Below are positions 44,928 through 55,509 of a stretch of 64,000 nt of DNA, piece after piece. Positions within the stretch are counted from its first letter, which is position 1, and every line of letters starts with the position of its first letter. The position numbers and the translations under genes are program-made. Below the pieces are notes generated by a model that was not told the origin of the DNA, made no database searches, and worked only from the letters and a program-made list of their open reading frames with translations. Where the stretch lies: positions 868,001-932,000 of the forward strand of contig JAZGTN010000054.1 of assembly GCA_037783415.1 (NCBI GenBank), written 5' to 3'. The stretch is from Leptasterias polaris. Lineage: Eukaryota > Echinodermata > Asteroidea > Forcipulatida > Asteriidae.

Positions 44928-46310
44928 AGATAGATAGATAGATAGATAAAATGGTTTATTAAAAAAACTGTCCTCGCAGCACAAAGGCTGAATTACAACA
45001 ATTTAACAACAATTAGATAAAAACAGAACATTGTGTGCATTTGTATTTACAACATTAGAAAAATAACTATTATTACTTTACAGTTGAGTTTTGTTCCATA
45101 AATTGGCCATGTATATAATCGGACTATTTTGATACCGTTTGGTTTTGCAAATTGGTAAAGAGATTTTATTTGAGTTTCTCAAGTTCCTGTGGTGAATTTC
45201 TTTTCTACATGGTGGAACCCAGTTGCAGAAATGATCAGAAGAAAGCAGGGACTTGAAAAAACTCAGGCATAGCTGCTTCCTTCGTTCCACAAGGGTTTCA
45301 AGGTTGAGGATAGCAAGCACTTCTTCATAGCTAGTGTAATCTTTGCCCATGATAATTTTACACGCTCTCTTTTGGATGTTTTCTACAGCTGTATTTTGAG
45401 CTGCAGTTATTCCTGAATGCCAAACAGGCGCAGCATATTCAGCTAGAGGTCTCACAAAGCCCGTAAAAATAGTTACTAGGTCTGCGCATGGTAGATTGAA
45501 ATGTCTCAGTGTTTTGAGCATGAAGAGTCTCCCATTAGCCTTCTTCCGTATCTCTGCAACTTGGGTTCCCCATTTAAGGTCAGCATTGATATGGAGTCCT
45601 AAGATTTTTGTTACAGTGACGGTGTTTAATGATATATTACAAACTGTGAGAGGTGGACTAAGAATTGGTTGTCTCAGAAATGACACCTTCATTGTTGAGC
45701 ATTTGTCATTGTTTAATTTCATATGGTTCAGTTCAGCCCACTCCTCGAATTGGTCAAGCTGGGTTTGCATATTGGAGGGTGATTTGCGGCTATTAGTCTC
45801 CACTACAGTGAGATCATCAACATACTTAAATGTATTAAGTGGAGTGTTAGTTACAGCATCATTGATGAGTGCTAAAAACCCAAGCGGTCCAATTCGGGTG
45901 CCTTGAGGTACTCCCCCATTAAGTGACTTCCACTCACTAAGTTCCCCGCGATACCGAACGCATTGTTCTCGGCCACTCAGAAAGCTGGCTATCCAGGTAA
46001 TAAGTGAAGGGCGTGTTCCCATTGAGATTAATTTTTTGATCAGGATGTTGTGATCCACCATGTCGAATGCCTTACTGAAGTCCGTTATCACCATTGTACT
46101 GGAGCTGCCTGGTTTGTCAGCATGCTTGTGTAGTGTGTCTAAGAGTTTTACCAGGTAGTGCGTTGTAGAGACACCTTTTCGATTGCCATACTGGTTTGTG
46201 TCAATTACGTCCTCAATATCTTCGAGAAGCCATTTTGCTACAAATCCTTCCGCGACCTTTGCAAGGTGATCTGTCAGTGATATAGGTCTGAGTTTGTTCC
46301 ACATTGCGCC
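44928..46310 (-). mobile_element. 5'-truncated CR1/Jockey-like LINE with TAGA-repeat tail
   Basis: The element has an uninterrupted RT frame and ends on its 3' side in a short (TAGA)n microsatellite (44928-44948, plus-strand reading), typical of LINEs with microsatellite tails. The 5' side stops at 46310 against the Gypsy-like pol, 3' of its integrase, so it inserted into or next to that element. Confidence 0.8.
45078..46304 (-). CDS. LINE reverse transcriptase, N-terminally truncated but open
   Basis: It copies element RNA at the nicked target. Motifs: LRPISLTDHLAKVAEGF, TNQYGNRKGVSTTHYL, VITDFSKAFDMVDHNIL (catalytic Asp), GGVPQGTRIGPLGFL, FKYVDDLTVV (catalytic Asp pair as YVDD), LGLHINADLKW, AAPVWHSGITAAQNTAVENI and QKRACKII, then a conserved C-terminal tail. 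408 codons are open with no frameshift, so the insertion is fairly young. The endonuclease and 5' part are missing. Confidence 0.88.
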   Translation of the reverse strand: MWNKLRPISLTDHLAKVAEGFVAKWLLEDIEDVIDTNQYGNRKGVSTTHYLVKLLDTLHKHADKPGSSSTMVITDFSKAFDMVDHNILIKKLISMGTRPSLITWIASFLSGREQCVRYRGELSEWKSLNGGVPQGTRIGPLGFLALINDAVTNTPLNTFKYVDDLTVVETNSRKSPSNMQTQLDQFEEWAELNHMKLNNDKCSTMKVSFLRQPILSPPLTVCNISLNTVTVTKILGLHINADLKWGTQVAEIRKKANGRLFMLKTLRHFNLPCADLVTIFTGFVRPLAEYAAPVWHSGITAAQNTAVENIQKRACKIIMGKDYTSYEEVLAILNLETLVERRKQLCLSFFKSLLSSDHFCNWVPPCRKEIHHRNLRNSNKISLPICKTKRYQNSPIIYMANLWNKTQL

Positions 46311-46689
46311 TCAGCCATAGTTTCAGCATCCTTGAGATCCCTCGTTACCGTCACCCGCCTGGTCTCTTTTGGTAGGTCACCTCCGCCTTCCAAGCATCGC
46401 CGCTGTGCCCGCTCTCTTTCAGTCTCCAAGGGGACCATATCTACCTCATGGATGTGGTCTTCGTGGTTCTAGCGGTAGTGTTAAAAAATGGCAATTGAAA
46501 CTGTAAAAATTACTTCCTAACGGAAGTGGAGAGGTAATCTCCTTTCCCTGGCGGATTTCTTCGATTCCGGCCCCCAGGAACTTCTTATGTGTCCTGCTGC
46601 ACGGTCTCAGCACATGGCGTCTTCGTTACTACCTCCTATGGCTAGTACCGGGTCAATCGGCGTATCCTCAATGACATCTTTGTCCGGCG

Positions 46690-47864
46690 TTGTCGCCTCG
46701 TCACTCCTGCCGATGCTGCTGTACAGGTGACCGTTCCTGGTCTATCCGAAGGTTCTGGCTGCCATGAATCAATATGAGGGCCTTAACATTAGGCTTCATC
46801 CGATCGAAATGAACCACAAGCGTCCTCCCACTTGGTTTACTCTGAATCCTGTAGTTCACATCGGAAAGCTTCTTCAAAATGAGGTATGGTCCTTCCCATA
46901 ACATCTGGAAACTAACTTGGGGGAAACCTTTGCCGGGTTAAATAGTCAGATCAAATCACCTACATTGTATAAACCTGCTCCTTCAACTTTCCTGTCATAG
47001 GACTGTTTTTGGCGTCTAGCGCTAGTCTTCGTTTGTTCTCTGGCTCTTCCGTGGGCCTCTTGCATCCTCCTGCGTAATTCGTCTCCATAGTCTGTCTTTC
47101 GTTCGATAGCCTCATCAGGAAGAGGCACTTCAGTAGTGAGGTCCACCGGGAGTATTACCTCCCTGCCCAGCATGAGCATATTCGGAGTCTCTCCCTTTGA
47201 TTCTTGTGGTACCGACCTGTATATGCAAATGTAGCGAAGGGACGTTACTGGTCCCAGTCCTTCTGGTTACGATCGGGGTGCAGCATCACAGTGACACGGT
47301 ATTTATAGGTGTTTTGTTGTATCTTTCCACGAGTCCATCTGACTTCGGATTTTAGGCCACTGTACGGGTCTTCCTTGTGCCCAATATCTTACACATTTCG
47401 GCAAGCACATCTGCCTCAAAGTTTCGACCCTGGTCAGAGTGTAATTCACGTGGCACCCCATATCGGCAACCGAAGTTCTCTACAAATGCCTTGGCTACCG
47501 TCTCGGCTGTACTGTCTTGGAGGGGGCACGCCTCCATCCACTCTGTGAAGTAGTCAGCGATTACTAGCACCCATTTGTTTCCTCATTCAGTTTCCAGCAA
47601 AGGGCCAACGAGATCCAACGCCACTCTTTCCATCGGCACCCCAACTCGGTGGTGCACGCCTCTTCCGAGCAGGCGACTTCCATTTCGCACATACATATGA
47701 CATCTCCTGCACCAAAGTCTCACATCCGCCGCCATACCCGACCAGTAATGTCTCACCTTCAACTTAGCAAGCGTACGACTGATCCCAAAGTGCCCCCAGA
47801 CTTTCCCCCATGCAACTAATTCATCTTCGCCTCTCGTAGGTTGAGTGGGAGGACTATTTGCCAT
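46690..47864 (-). pseudogene. Gypsy-like integrase
   Basis: Zinc-binding part near 47800 (WGHFGISRTLAKLKVRHYWS, CRRCHMYVR). Catalytic core: VALDLVGPL (first Asp), RELHSDQGRNFEA (second Asp) and, after an in-frame TAA at about 47349, SDGLVERYN (Glu). C-terminal part: SYDRKVEGAGLYNVGDL and DVNYRIQSKPSGR. All three catalytic acids are visible but the frame is broken at least three times. Confidence 0.85.
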
Positions 47865-47989
47865 TTTAACACCAGCCCGTCATTCGACTACCAACGGCAA
47901 CATAACACTGACTGCCTCATCTCCAATTGGTCCCATTGCGACCAATAAACTTTGCCCGCCGGTGCACGAGGTATACCCTTCCAATCCGG

Positions 47990-48900
47990 TCGCTACCCCG
48001 ACTCCTCTTTCCCATGTATTACCCAGGCAATGGACGGGTCTTCTAGCTGCCCTTTCCGCAAATCCTCCTTGGTAACAGTCGGCTCAACCGTCACTACTCT
48101 CACGTTCGCTGGTACGGGTACCTTTGCACTCTCGTAGACCATTCGTCCACATTGTTTACACGTTCGGCGTGACAAGGCATCTGCGTTTCCGTGTTTCCGT
48201 GTTTCTTCCCCCGGCGATGCAATATCTCATAGCTGTATTGCCCAAGCACTTCTAGCCACCGAGCTACTTGCCCCTCTGGGTTCTTAAAAGTAACCAACCA
48301 CTTAACGCCGCATGATCCGTTCGAATCGTTATCTTTTGTCCATACAGGTATTTGAGATAGACGACAATCGCAAGGAGTTCCCTGTGCGTCAAGCAGTAAT
48401 TCCTCTCGGGTCTGGAGAGTGTACGACTGGCGTATGCTATAACACGCTCTTCCCCATTTTGCACCTGAGATAAGACCTCTCCAATACCGACCCCGTAGCG
48501 TCTGTATCCAGCAAGAAATTGCCTTCGGGTTCCGGTTATGCCAGTATTGGCGCCTTTTGCAGGTTAGTCTTCAAGGTTTGGAATGCCTCTTGGCACTCGT
48601 CGCTCCAGTGAAACACACGTGCCTTCTCCGTTATAGACAGTGGAGCAGGCGTGCCACGTCAGCAAAGCCTCTTATAAACCTCCTGTAAAACAAGGCAAGC
48701 CCAAGAAAACTCCTTTCCGCTCGAACATCAGTCGGGGTGGCCATGTCCTACCTGCCTCCACCTTGTCTGGATAGATACCCCCAGCCGAGGACAATGCCCT
48801 AAGTACTTGACAGACTGTCTAAAAAGATGGCATTTTCCCGGCTTCAACTTAAGTCCAGCCTCAAGGAACCTCTGCAGTACTTCCCTCAAGTGGTTGATTT
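47990..48900 (-). pseudogene. Gypsy-like RT C-terminus, connection and RNase H
   Basis: Read on the minus strand: NHLREVLQRFLEAGLKLKPG with KCHLF (RT thumb, next to the LINE junction at 48900), then an RNase H segment ERVIAYASRTLSRPERNYCL, THRELLAIVVYLKYL, IRTDHAALSGWL. Multiple frame breaks. Confidence 0.8.
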
Positions 48901-49397
48901 CATTCATTCATTCATTTTATTTCCACATCAATGCAAAAAATAAGAAGCAGAGGTACATTCTTTAAATACCTAAACAAGTAGATAAGACTAAACAAAGATG
49001 TGGAGGGGATTTGCAGGAAGCAAGCTTGTCGAGTGCGAACCCCCTCATTTTTATTATATGTGCTCCAAGTTAAATCTACGCAAATAACAAAAAACAAACA
49101 TTTTAAGTTATTGAAATGAGTATAAAATAAATATCAATGTCAATGAAGAAAATACAATGAACAAATAAATAAATAAACCTAAGCAAGCAAACAAAATTAG
49201 TAACCCCAAGAAACAAACAAACAAAAACAGACAAACAAACAAAATACGCAAAGCGGTGAAGCTAGTAAATAAAGTTCAAGCACTGAATAATGTGATAAAT
49301 AACGAAATAGTCTCAGTTAAAGTTTAAAGTGGGGGTAGCGAAGCTTTGACAGAACAATTATAACTATAGATGTGTTGGGAATTATTTGTATTTAGAC

Positions 49398-51505
49398 CTA
49401 CTTGTATTTATATAAAAGAGTTTCCTTAAATTTGTTTTTAAATGACTTCATATTGTTAAGTTTCCGAAGAGAATTGTCGAAAGAATTCCACAGTTTGGGT
49501 CCTGTATACTTAATATTTCGTTGGGCAAGTGAAGAGCGAGGTAAGGGAATGTGAAAATGGGAGGCTTGGCGTGTAGGATATGAATGTACCAGTTTATTAC
49601 TGGTGAACATTGTGGTAAGACGTTTAGGTAATTCATTATGAACTAACTGAAACATAAAGCTGCCAAGTTGCAGATTGTATAGATCATTTAATTTTAAGGT
49701 TTTATCTTTTACAAAGAAGGGATTTGTGTGAGATAAATAGTGGGAATTGTTGACAATGCGCAGAGCTCGTTTTTGCAAGATAAGCAATCTGTTAACTGTT
49801 GTAGGGGCAGCACTGCCCCATGCTAATATACCATAGTTAATATAAGATAATATTAAGGTATTATACAGGGAAAGTAAAATGTGATGTGGAAAAAAGGCCT
49901 TAAGTTTATTAATAATACCTATATACGGGAAATTACTTTACATAAGTATTCAATGTGGTATTTCCAGGACAGTTTATTGTCAATATATAAGCCTAGGAAT
50001 TTTACACTATTTGTTTAGTTGATCACCGTAGGCCTATTATCAATACAAATGTCTGCAGGAAGAATAGAGTGCTTGTTGCTAAACAGCATACATGTAGTCT
50101 TCTTAAGATTTAAGGATAATTTGTTAGATTTGATCCAGTCAGAAACATAACAAAGTTCTGAATTTATGGTATTAACAAGAGTAACAATATTTGTATGGCT
50201 ATAAAAATAAATTAGAGTCGTCGGCAAATAGAACGTAAGAAAGAAGTTTGGACGAACTAGTGATATCATTGATGTAAATTAGAAAAAGCAAGGGTCCGAG
50301 GATTGATCCCTGGGGTACCCCACAGGATAGTGTGCGATAGGAGGATATTTTTGAATCAATTGAAACACACTGCCTCCTGTTAGACAGATAACTGGTGAAC
50401 CACTCTTGTGATTTTCCACGAATACCGTAATGGTTTAGTTTATACAGCAAAATGTCATGATTTAGTGTATCGAATGCTTTAGAGAAATCAAGAAAGATAC
50501 CTATAGGCCTAGTATGTTGAGAGTTGTCGATCCCTGTCACAATACTATTAATGAAATGGAGAATTGCATGTGAAGTAGAATGTTTAGCACGAAGCCCAAA
50601 TTAATAATTGGAAAGGATATTATGTTTCTGAAGAAACCCAAGTAGGCGTTCATAAACTACTCTTTCTAAGATTTTCGAAAAGCTTGGAAGAATAGATATA
50701 GGACGGTAATTACTATTAAACATTTTCAGATTCGGAATTGTTAGGGATTGGAATGACTTTCGCAACCACACCGGTAGAGAGGGAAACATTAATAATGTAA
50801 GTTAAGGGATCGGCAACTGCATTGAAAACGTTTTTGATAACAAAAGTATTAATAGAGTCAAAGCCACAACTGTTTTTACTAGCTAGATTATTAACAATAT
50901 CACAAACCTCTTGCTTAGTAACTGGGTTAAGGAACATAGAGTGTGGATTGGGATCAGAAAGGTAACCAGTGAAATTGGTCTTGCATCGGGAAATCTTATT
51001 GGCTAAGTTAGGGCCAATACTAACAAAGTAGTTATTAAAAATGTCAGCCATGGCGGAAGGATCTTTAATTGAGTTTTCATTGTGAGAGATACCCAGTATT
51101 TTCTGAGAGGGGCTTTTATTTAAAACCGAGTTTATTATTTTCCAGGTTTTTTAAATATTTTTTTCCTCCTTATAAAATTGAAAAGAGTAATAATCTCTCT
51201 TAGCAACTCTCAGAATTTTCGTTAAGACATTTTTATATCTTTTGTAATCATTGAGATTATCCTCAGCACGCTTTTTAAGGTACTTACGATAAAGTCTGTT
51301 TTTTACGTTTATCGACTTCAAAAGAGAGCAGAGACCCATTTTGTAACTTTGGAACGTTTTTGTTGGGTTTAATTTTATTTGTAGGAAAGGTGCTATTTGC
51401 ATCATGGATATGATTAAAGATTCCAATAAAATTATCATAAGCCAAATTTGGTTCACCTGCATTAAAAACAGATGAACAATCAGCAGTCCTCAGATCCTGA
51501 TGCAA
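49398..51505 (-). pseudogene. Reverse transcriptase of the inserted LINE
   Basis: Fragments in order: RKYLKKRAEDNLNDYKRYKN (linker), FNNYFVSIGPNLA, NYRPISILPSFSKILERVVY, GIFLDFSKAFDTLNHDIL (catalytic Asp), CGVPQGSILGPLLFLIYIND, LFADDSNLF (catalytic Asp pair) and, at 49398-49787, a conserved C-terminal tail with QKRALRIVNN and KLWNSFDNSLRKL. The FADD block sits near a frame break. Confidence 0.85.
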
Positions 51506-51536
51506 AGATTGCAGGTTATCTTTAGTGTATTGACGG

Positions 51537-52425
51537 CAAGGGCGTCGATGGGTGGGGGACAGGGGGTGACATGTCCCCCCACTTTTTAGACAGGGGGGGA
51601 CAGCATATCAGATGTACCCCCCCACTTTTTGATTGACTGTTCATTAGAAATATGCAAAAAAATTATAAAAATATACACCATTTTCTTGATTTTTGTTCAA
51701 ATAAAAGAATAGCGAACAAACGGTGAAATGTTTTCTTCATTTTCATCTTTTTTTCTGATGGACTACGCGCAGAATGGTATTTTGGGCCTATTTCCGTTTC
51801 TATAATACAGACAATAGACGAAGTTTCGTCCAAGACATCCCGCTTACATACCTTGTTAGCATTCAATGTGTCGTTTGTGTATGCTATAATGTACGGTACA
51901 CGATCCCTCCACAAAGGAAGTCTGTGTGTGCGTGCAAGTGCAAATGTGTTACATTTTGTTACAATAAATTGCACAACACACAAAATATAGTAAAATCCAT
52001 TAAAATAAATAGGAGCAGTTTTTTCAGTGTTATTATTTTTTATTCTAAAAACAAGATATAGGCCTAAATTAAAATAAAAGAAAAACGAAAGAAGAAACAA
52101 AAAACATCAAAAACTCTCTCAATTTTACTGAAGAAATTGTCGCAATGTGGTTTCAATTAAAAAGGATTGCGAATATGATGTTTGTATTTGTTAGAATCTC
52201 GGTTTTACATAAGGGAAACCCAGGCCCAAACCCCATTTCGGATGATGTTATTGTTAAATATCACCCCCTGTAACTTGCCTCCTGGTCAAACAAAAAATAG
52301 GGAATAAGTGTAACACAGAAATTAAATGTACAAGTAATGGTGTGGGGTGCAAATAATGTAAGATATATTTTTTCAAGACTTGCTCGCCCGTCCCCCCAAC
52401 TTTTCAGTAGCGATCGACGCCCCTG
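51537..52425. mobile_element. 889 bp non-autonomous hAT-like element
   Basis: Ends CAAGGGCGTCGAT and ATCGACGCCCCTG are inverted, with the CAGGG-type start of hAT elements. The 8 bp ATTGACGG flanks it on both sides (51529-51536 and 52426-52433). Removing the element and one duplicate gives a continuous LINE frame across the junction. The interior is non-coding and has C-rich subterminal tracts. Confidence 0.9.
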
Positions 52426-52487
52426 ATTGACGGGAGAAATTTGTTTTGGGTAGAGGCATTTCCGCCATGATTGTCCGTCCGTTCACT

Positions 52488-52662
52488 ATAGACCTTATGC
52501 ATATGACGTCATTTGAGTAGGGCGCCCTCACCTAGAGGTCAAACGGAAGATGCTCATTGGCCAGTCTTGTGCGCCGTGCGTACAAATCAGCGCGTTTCCA
52601 TTGTTTCATCATCAGTTTACCTCTAAGATGGCGGCTTGGTGACGTCAATGCATAAGGTCTAT
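52488..52662 (+). mobile_element. 175 bp MITE with ATAGACCTTATGCAT ends, copy 2
   Basis: Nearly identical to 15901-16075. It lies between the LINE 5' end and the Gypsy RT immediately after the catalytic YLDD block. Confidence 0.88.
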
Positions 52663-53004
52663 TACATCGTCTAAATAATATACCGGCAAGGTTTCCCATT
52701 GGAGGCCGCGCACTTTCCTCTCCATAAAGCCTCTCGAGTGTGGCAGGGGCATTGCACAGACCGAAGGGCATAACCCTCCAACTGTACAATCCCCTGCACA
52801 CAACAAAGGCGGACTTCTTACTGGCTTCGGCATCAAGTTCTACTTGCCAATAGCATGATGCAAGATCGAGGGTCGAAAACCATCTTGCACCGGCTAGTGC
52901 GTCAAGGGTGTCGTCAATTCGTGGGACGGGGTAGACGTCTTCTCTCTCATAGAGCCCTCTATAATCCACACAGAATCGCTGGGTGCCTTCCTTTCTGCGA
53001 ACAA
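52663..53004 (-). pseudogene. Gypsy-like RT catalytic core
   Basis: Minus strand: VVRRKEGTQRFCVDYRGL, VYPVPRIDDTLDALAGARWF, STLDLASCYWQVELD (catalytic Asp), WRVMPFGLCNAPATLERL, then after a frameshift VYYLDDV (catalytic Asp pair) right at the MITE junction. Upstream sequence resumes at 59298 beyond the 6.3 kb element. Confidence 0.88.
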
Positions 53005-53400
53005 CCCAGTAAACACAAAACGTTTTAAAAACGTTTTGAATTGGGTTTAATTAGGTTTGGTTTTTTGAAACGTTTTAAAAACGTTTTTAAAACGTCACAG
53101 TTTAAAGCAGATTTAAAGAAAAAAATAATTGTTCTATCAAAACGTTATAAAAACGTTTAAATAACGTTGCAAAATACTCATAAACAAACACACACAATTG
53201 AAACGAAATCATAACGTTTATAGAACGTTATATCACAACCTATTTTAAACCATTATATTATGGACAAAATTTTCGTTTTTAGGAAACGTTTTAAAAACAG
53301 TTTTAAAACGTTTTTAAAATGTCTCAGTTTAAAAGCATGTTCTTTTTAAATAATTGTTATGTCATTATAAACTTGAACGTTAAAATAACGTCAAAAGACA
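53005..53400. repeat. Left subterminal AAACGTTTT repeats
   Basis: Repeated GAAACGTTTTAAAAACG, AAAACGTTATAAAAACG and related motifs. The right-end counterpart is 58890-59297. Confidence 0.8.
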
Positions 53401-54093
53401 ATACTATAGGCCTAATTAACAAACATCACAGGACCCCACAAACCGGATGTGTACTGTGTGTGTTTATTAGTTGAAAATTGTTATCTGTATTAACAGTTTT
53501 ATAATAGCATTTAAATCACATAATTAACTGTATCATTATTGAATCTCATTGAAATGTGTATCATAAAGTTATTTACTAATACACGAACAGAGTCGCCAGC
53601 CCCATGTACAATGTACATTACATGTACATTGTACACTGTATATGCACTACCTTCCAAGATATCACAACAGCGTCTTTCATCATCCTTGGGGCCAGGTCAC
53701 AGGTCATGCTAACAGTGCGCACTGACTGACTGTAGAACCTCTATGCAAGTACATGTACATGTAGTGCATAGTGTATTGGGTCAGGTCAAAAGGGTCGAAT
53801 TACAGGTGAATCGACTATGTAGCAATTTGAATCAAACGGTTAGTGATCTCTACCAGTGAAGGATAATCCACTTGGCAATTGTACAGGCCTACTGACTGCT
53901 GCATGAACAGTTTCAAGTGTATTTCAAAGCTTTGAAAGTAAATCATGTACTGGACCTTGTTGTATACTGGAGATACATCAGTTTTCCCTCCTCTATGAAT
54001 GATATGGAATGATCTACGGCATGAGAAAGTTATTGTTTGCTGGTCGTTTTTAACACTTGCATTCAACATGCATCCATCTACTTTACCCGTCCG

Positions 54094-54094
54094 T

Positions 54095-54162
<68 letters not shown>
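54094..54162. repeat. (CTGG)n microsatellite
   Basis: About 17 consecutive GGCT/CTGG tetranucleotides. Confidence 0.97.
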
Positions 54163-54163
<1 letters not shown>

Positions 54164-54677
54164 TAATGGCGGACCGGAGGAGGTTGGCTTGGTCATTGGT
54201 AATGGTAAGTAGACCAAACTATATTCGGCTCAATTGCAGAATACCCCGCAACTCATAAGCACCACCTCGTAGCCGGCGGCTACGGCTACGCAGTCACGGT
54301 TTAGTGACCGCACTATGTCGGTGTAGCCGCGTAGCCGCGTAGCCACTCTACGGCACACACTTTGGACTTAGACTTTTTTTCAATACTCCCATTGCTTTTG
54401 CACGCAACCCTGATTATACACGTGTTCCGTAATAGGACGGTCGGTGTAGCCGCGTAGCCGCGTAGCCACTCAACTGCACACACTTTGGACTTAGACTTTT
54501 TTTCAATACTCCCATTGCTTTTGCACGCAACCATGATTATAATACTCCCATTGCTTTTGCACGCAACCCTGATTATACACGTGTTCCGTAATAGGACGGT
54601 CGGTGTAGCCGCGTAGCCGCGTAGCCACTCTACGGCACACACTTTGGACTTAGACTTTTTTTCAATACTCCCATTGC

Positions 54678-54707
54678 TTAGGGTTAGGGTTAGGGTTAGG
54701 GTTAGGG

Positions 54708-54748
<41 letters not shown>

Positions 54749-54803
54749 GGTTAGGGTTAGGGTTAGGGTTAGGGTTAGGGTTAGGGTTAGGGTTAGGGTT
54801 AGG
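54678..54803. repeat. Interstitial TTAGGG array 1
   Basis: About 21 units of TTAGGG on the plus strand with one extra T about 48 bases in (GGGTTTAGGG). It ends in AGGATGATTGTACATGTACT. Confidence 0.97.
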
Positions 54804-55260
54804 ATGATTGTACATGTACTTGCACACACTTTGGACTTAGACTTTTTTTCAATACTCCCATTGCTTTTGCACGCAACCCTGATTATACACGTGTTCCGTA
54901 ATAGGACGGTCGGTGTAGCCGCGTAGCCGCGTAGCCACTCAACTGCACACACTTTGGACTTAGACTTTTTTTCAATACTCCCATTGCTTTTGCACGCAAC
55001 CCTGATTATACACGTGTTTCGTAATAGGACGGTCGGTGTAGCCGCGTAGCCACTCAACTGCACACACTTTGGACTTAGACTTTTTTCAATACTCCCATTG
55101 CTTTTGCACGCAACCATGATTATAATACTCCCATTGCTTTTGCACGCAACCCTGATTATACACGTGTTCCGTAATAGGACGGTCGGTGTAGCCGCGTAGC
55201 CGCGTAGCCACTCTACGGCACACACTTTGGACTTAGACTTTTTTTCAATACTCCCATTGC

Positions 55261-55290
55261 TTAGGGTTAGGGTTAGGGTTAGGGTTAGGG

Positions 55291-55331
<41 letters not shown>

Positions 55332-55386
55332 GGTTAGGGTTAGGGTTAGGGTTAGGGTTAGGGTTAGGGTTAGGGTTAGGGTTAGG
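55261..55386. repeat. Interstitial TTAGGG array 2
   Basis: Same length as array 1, with the extra T at about the same offset and the same AGGATGATTGTACATGTACT exit. The two arrays are therefore copies of one another and not independent growths. Confidence 0.97.
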
Positions 55387-55509
55387 ATGATTGTACATGT
55401 ACTTGCACACAACCATGATAGTACATGTACATCGGCGCTCCGCTCGCAGTGCGTTGCCACTCCATTAAAAAGGTGCTTTTTCGGGTTGCGGGGTATTCTG
55501 CAATTACTC

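Larger units (their letters stand above)
48901..52487 (-). mobile_element. CR1/Jockey-like LINE inserted in Gypsy RT
   Basis: The 3' end is a (CATT)n microsatellite at 48901-48916, lying directly against Gypsy thumb sequence. The body contains a linker, RT and C-terminal domain with several frameshifts. It carries an 889 bp hAT-like element at 51537-52425. The 5' end is truncated and touches the 175 bp MITE at 52488. No endonuclease remains. Confidence 0.8.
54232..55505. mobile_element. 1.27 kb TIR element carrying telomeric and tandem repeats
   Basis: A perfect 21 bp inverted repeat bounds it (AATTGCAGAATACCCCGCAA at the left, its complement at 55485-55505). Inside are six or more copies of a unit of about 125 bp (CTTTGGACTTAGAC, GCACGCAACC, ACACGTGTTCCGTAATAGG, GTAGCCGCGTAGCC) and two TTAGGG arrays. 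Minus-strand open frames across it are repeat artefacts. Confidence 0.85.

Noticed and set aside
54678..55386. True chromosome end
   Set aside because: Both arrays are short, flanked by unique and TE sequence on both sides, and enclosed by a TIR element.
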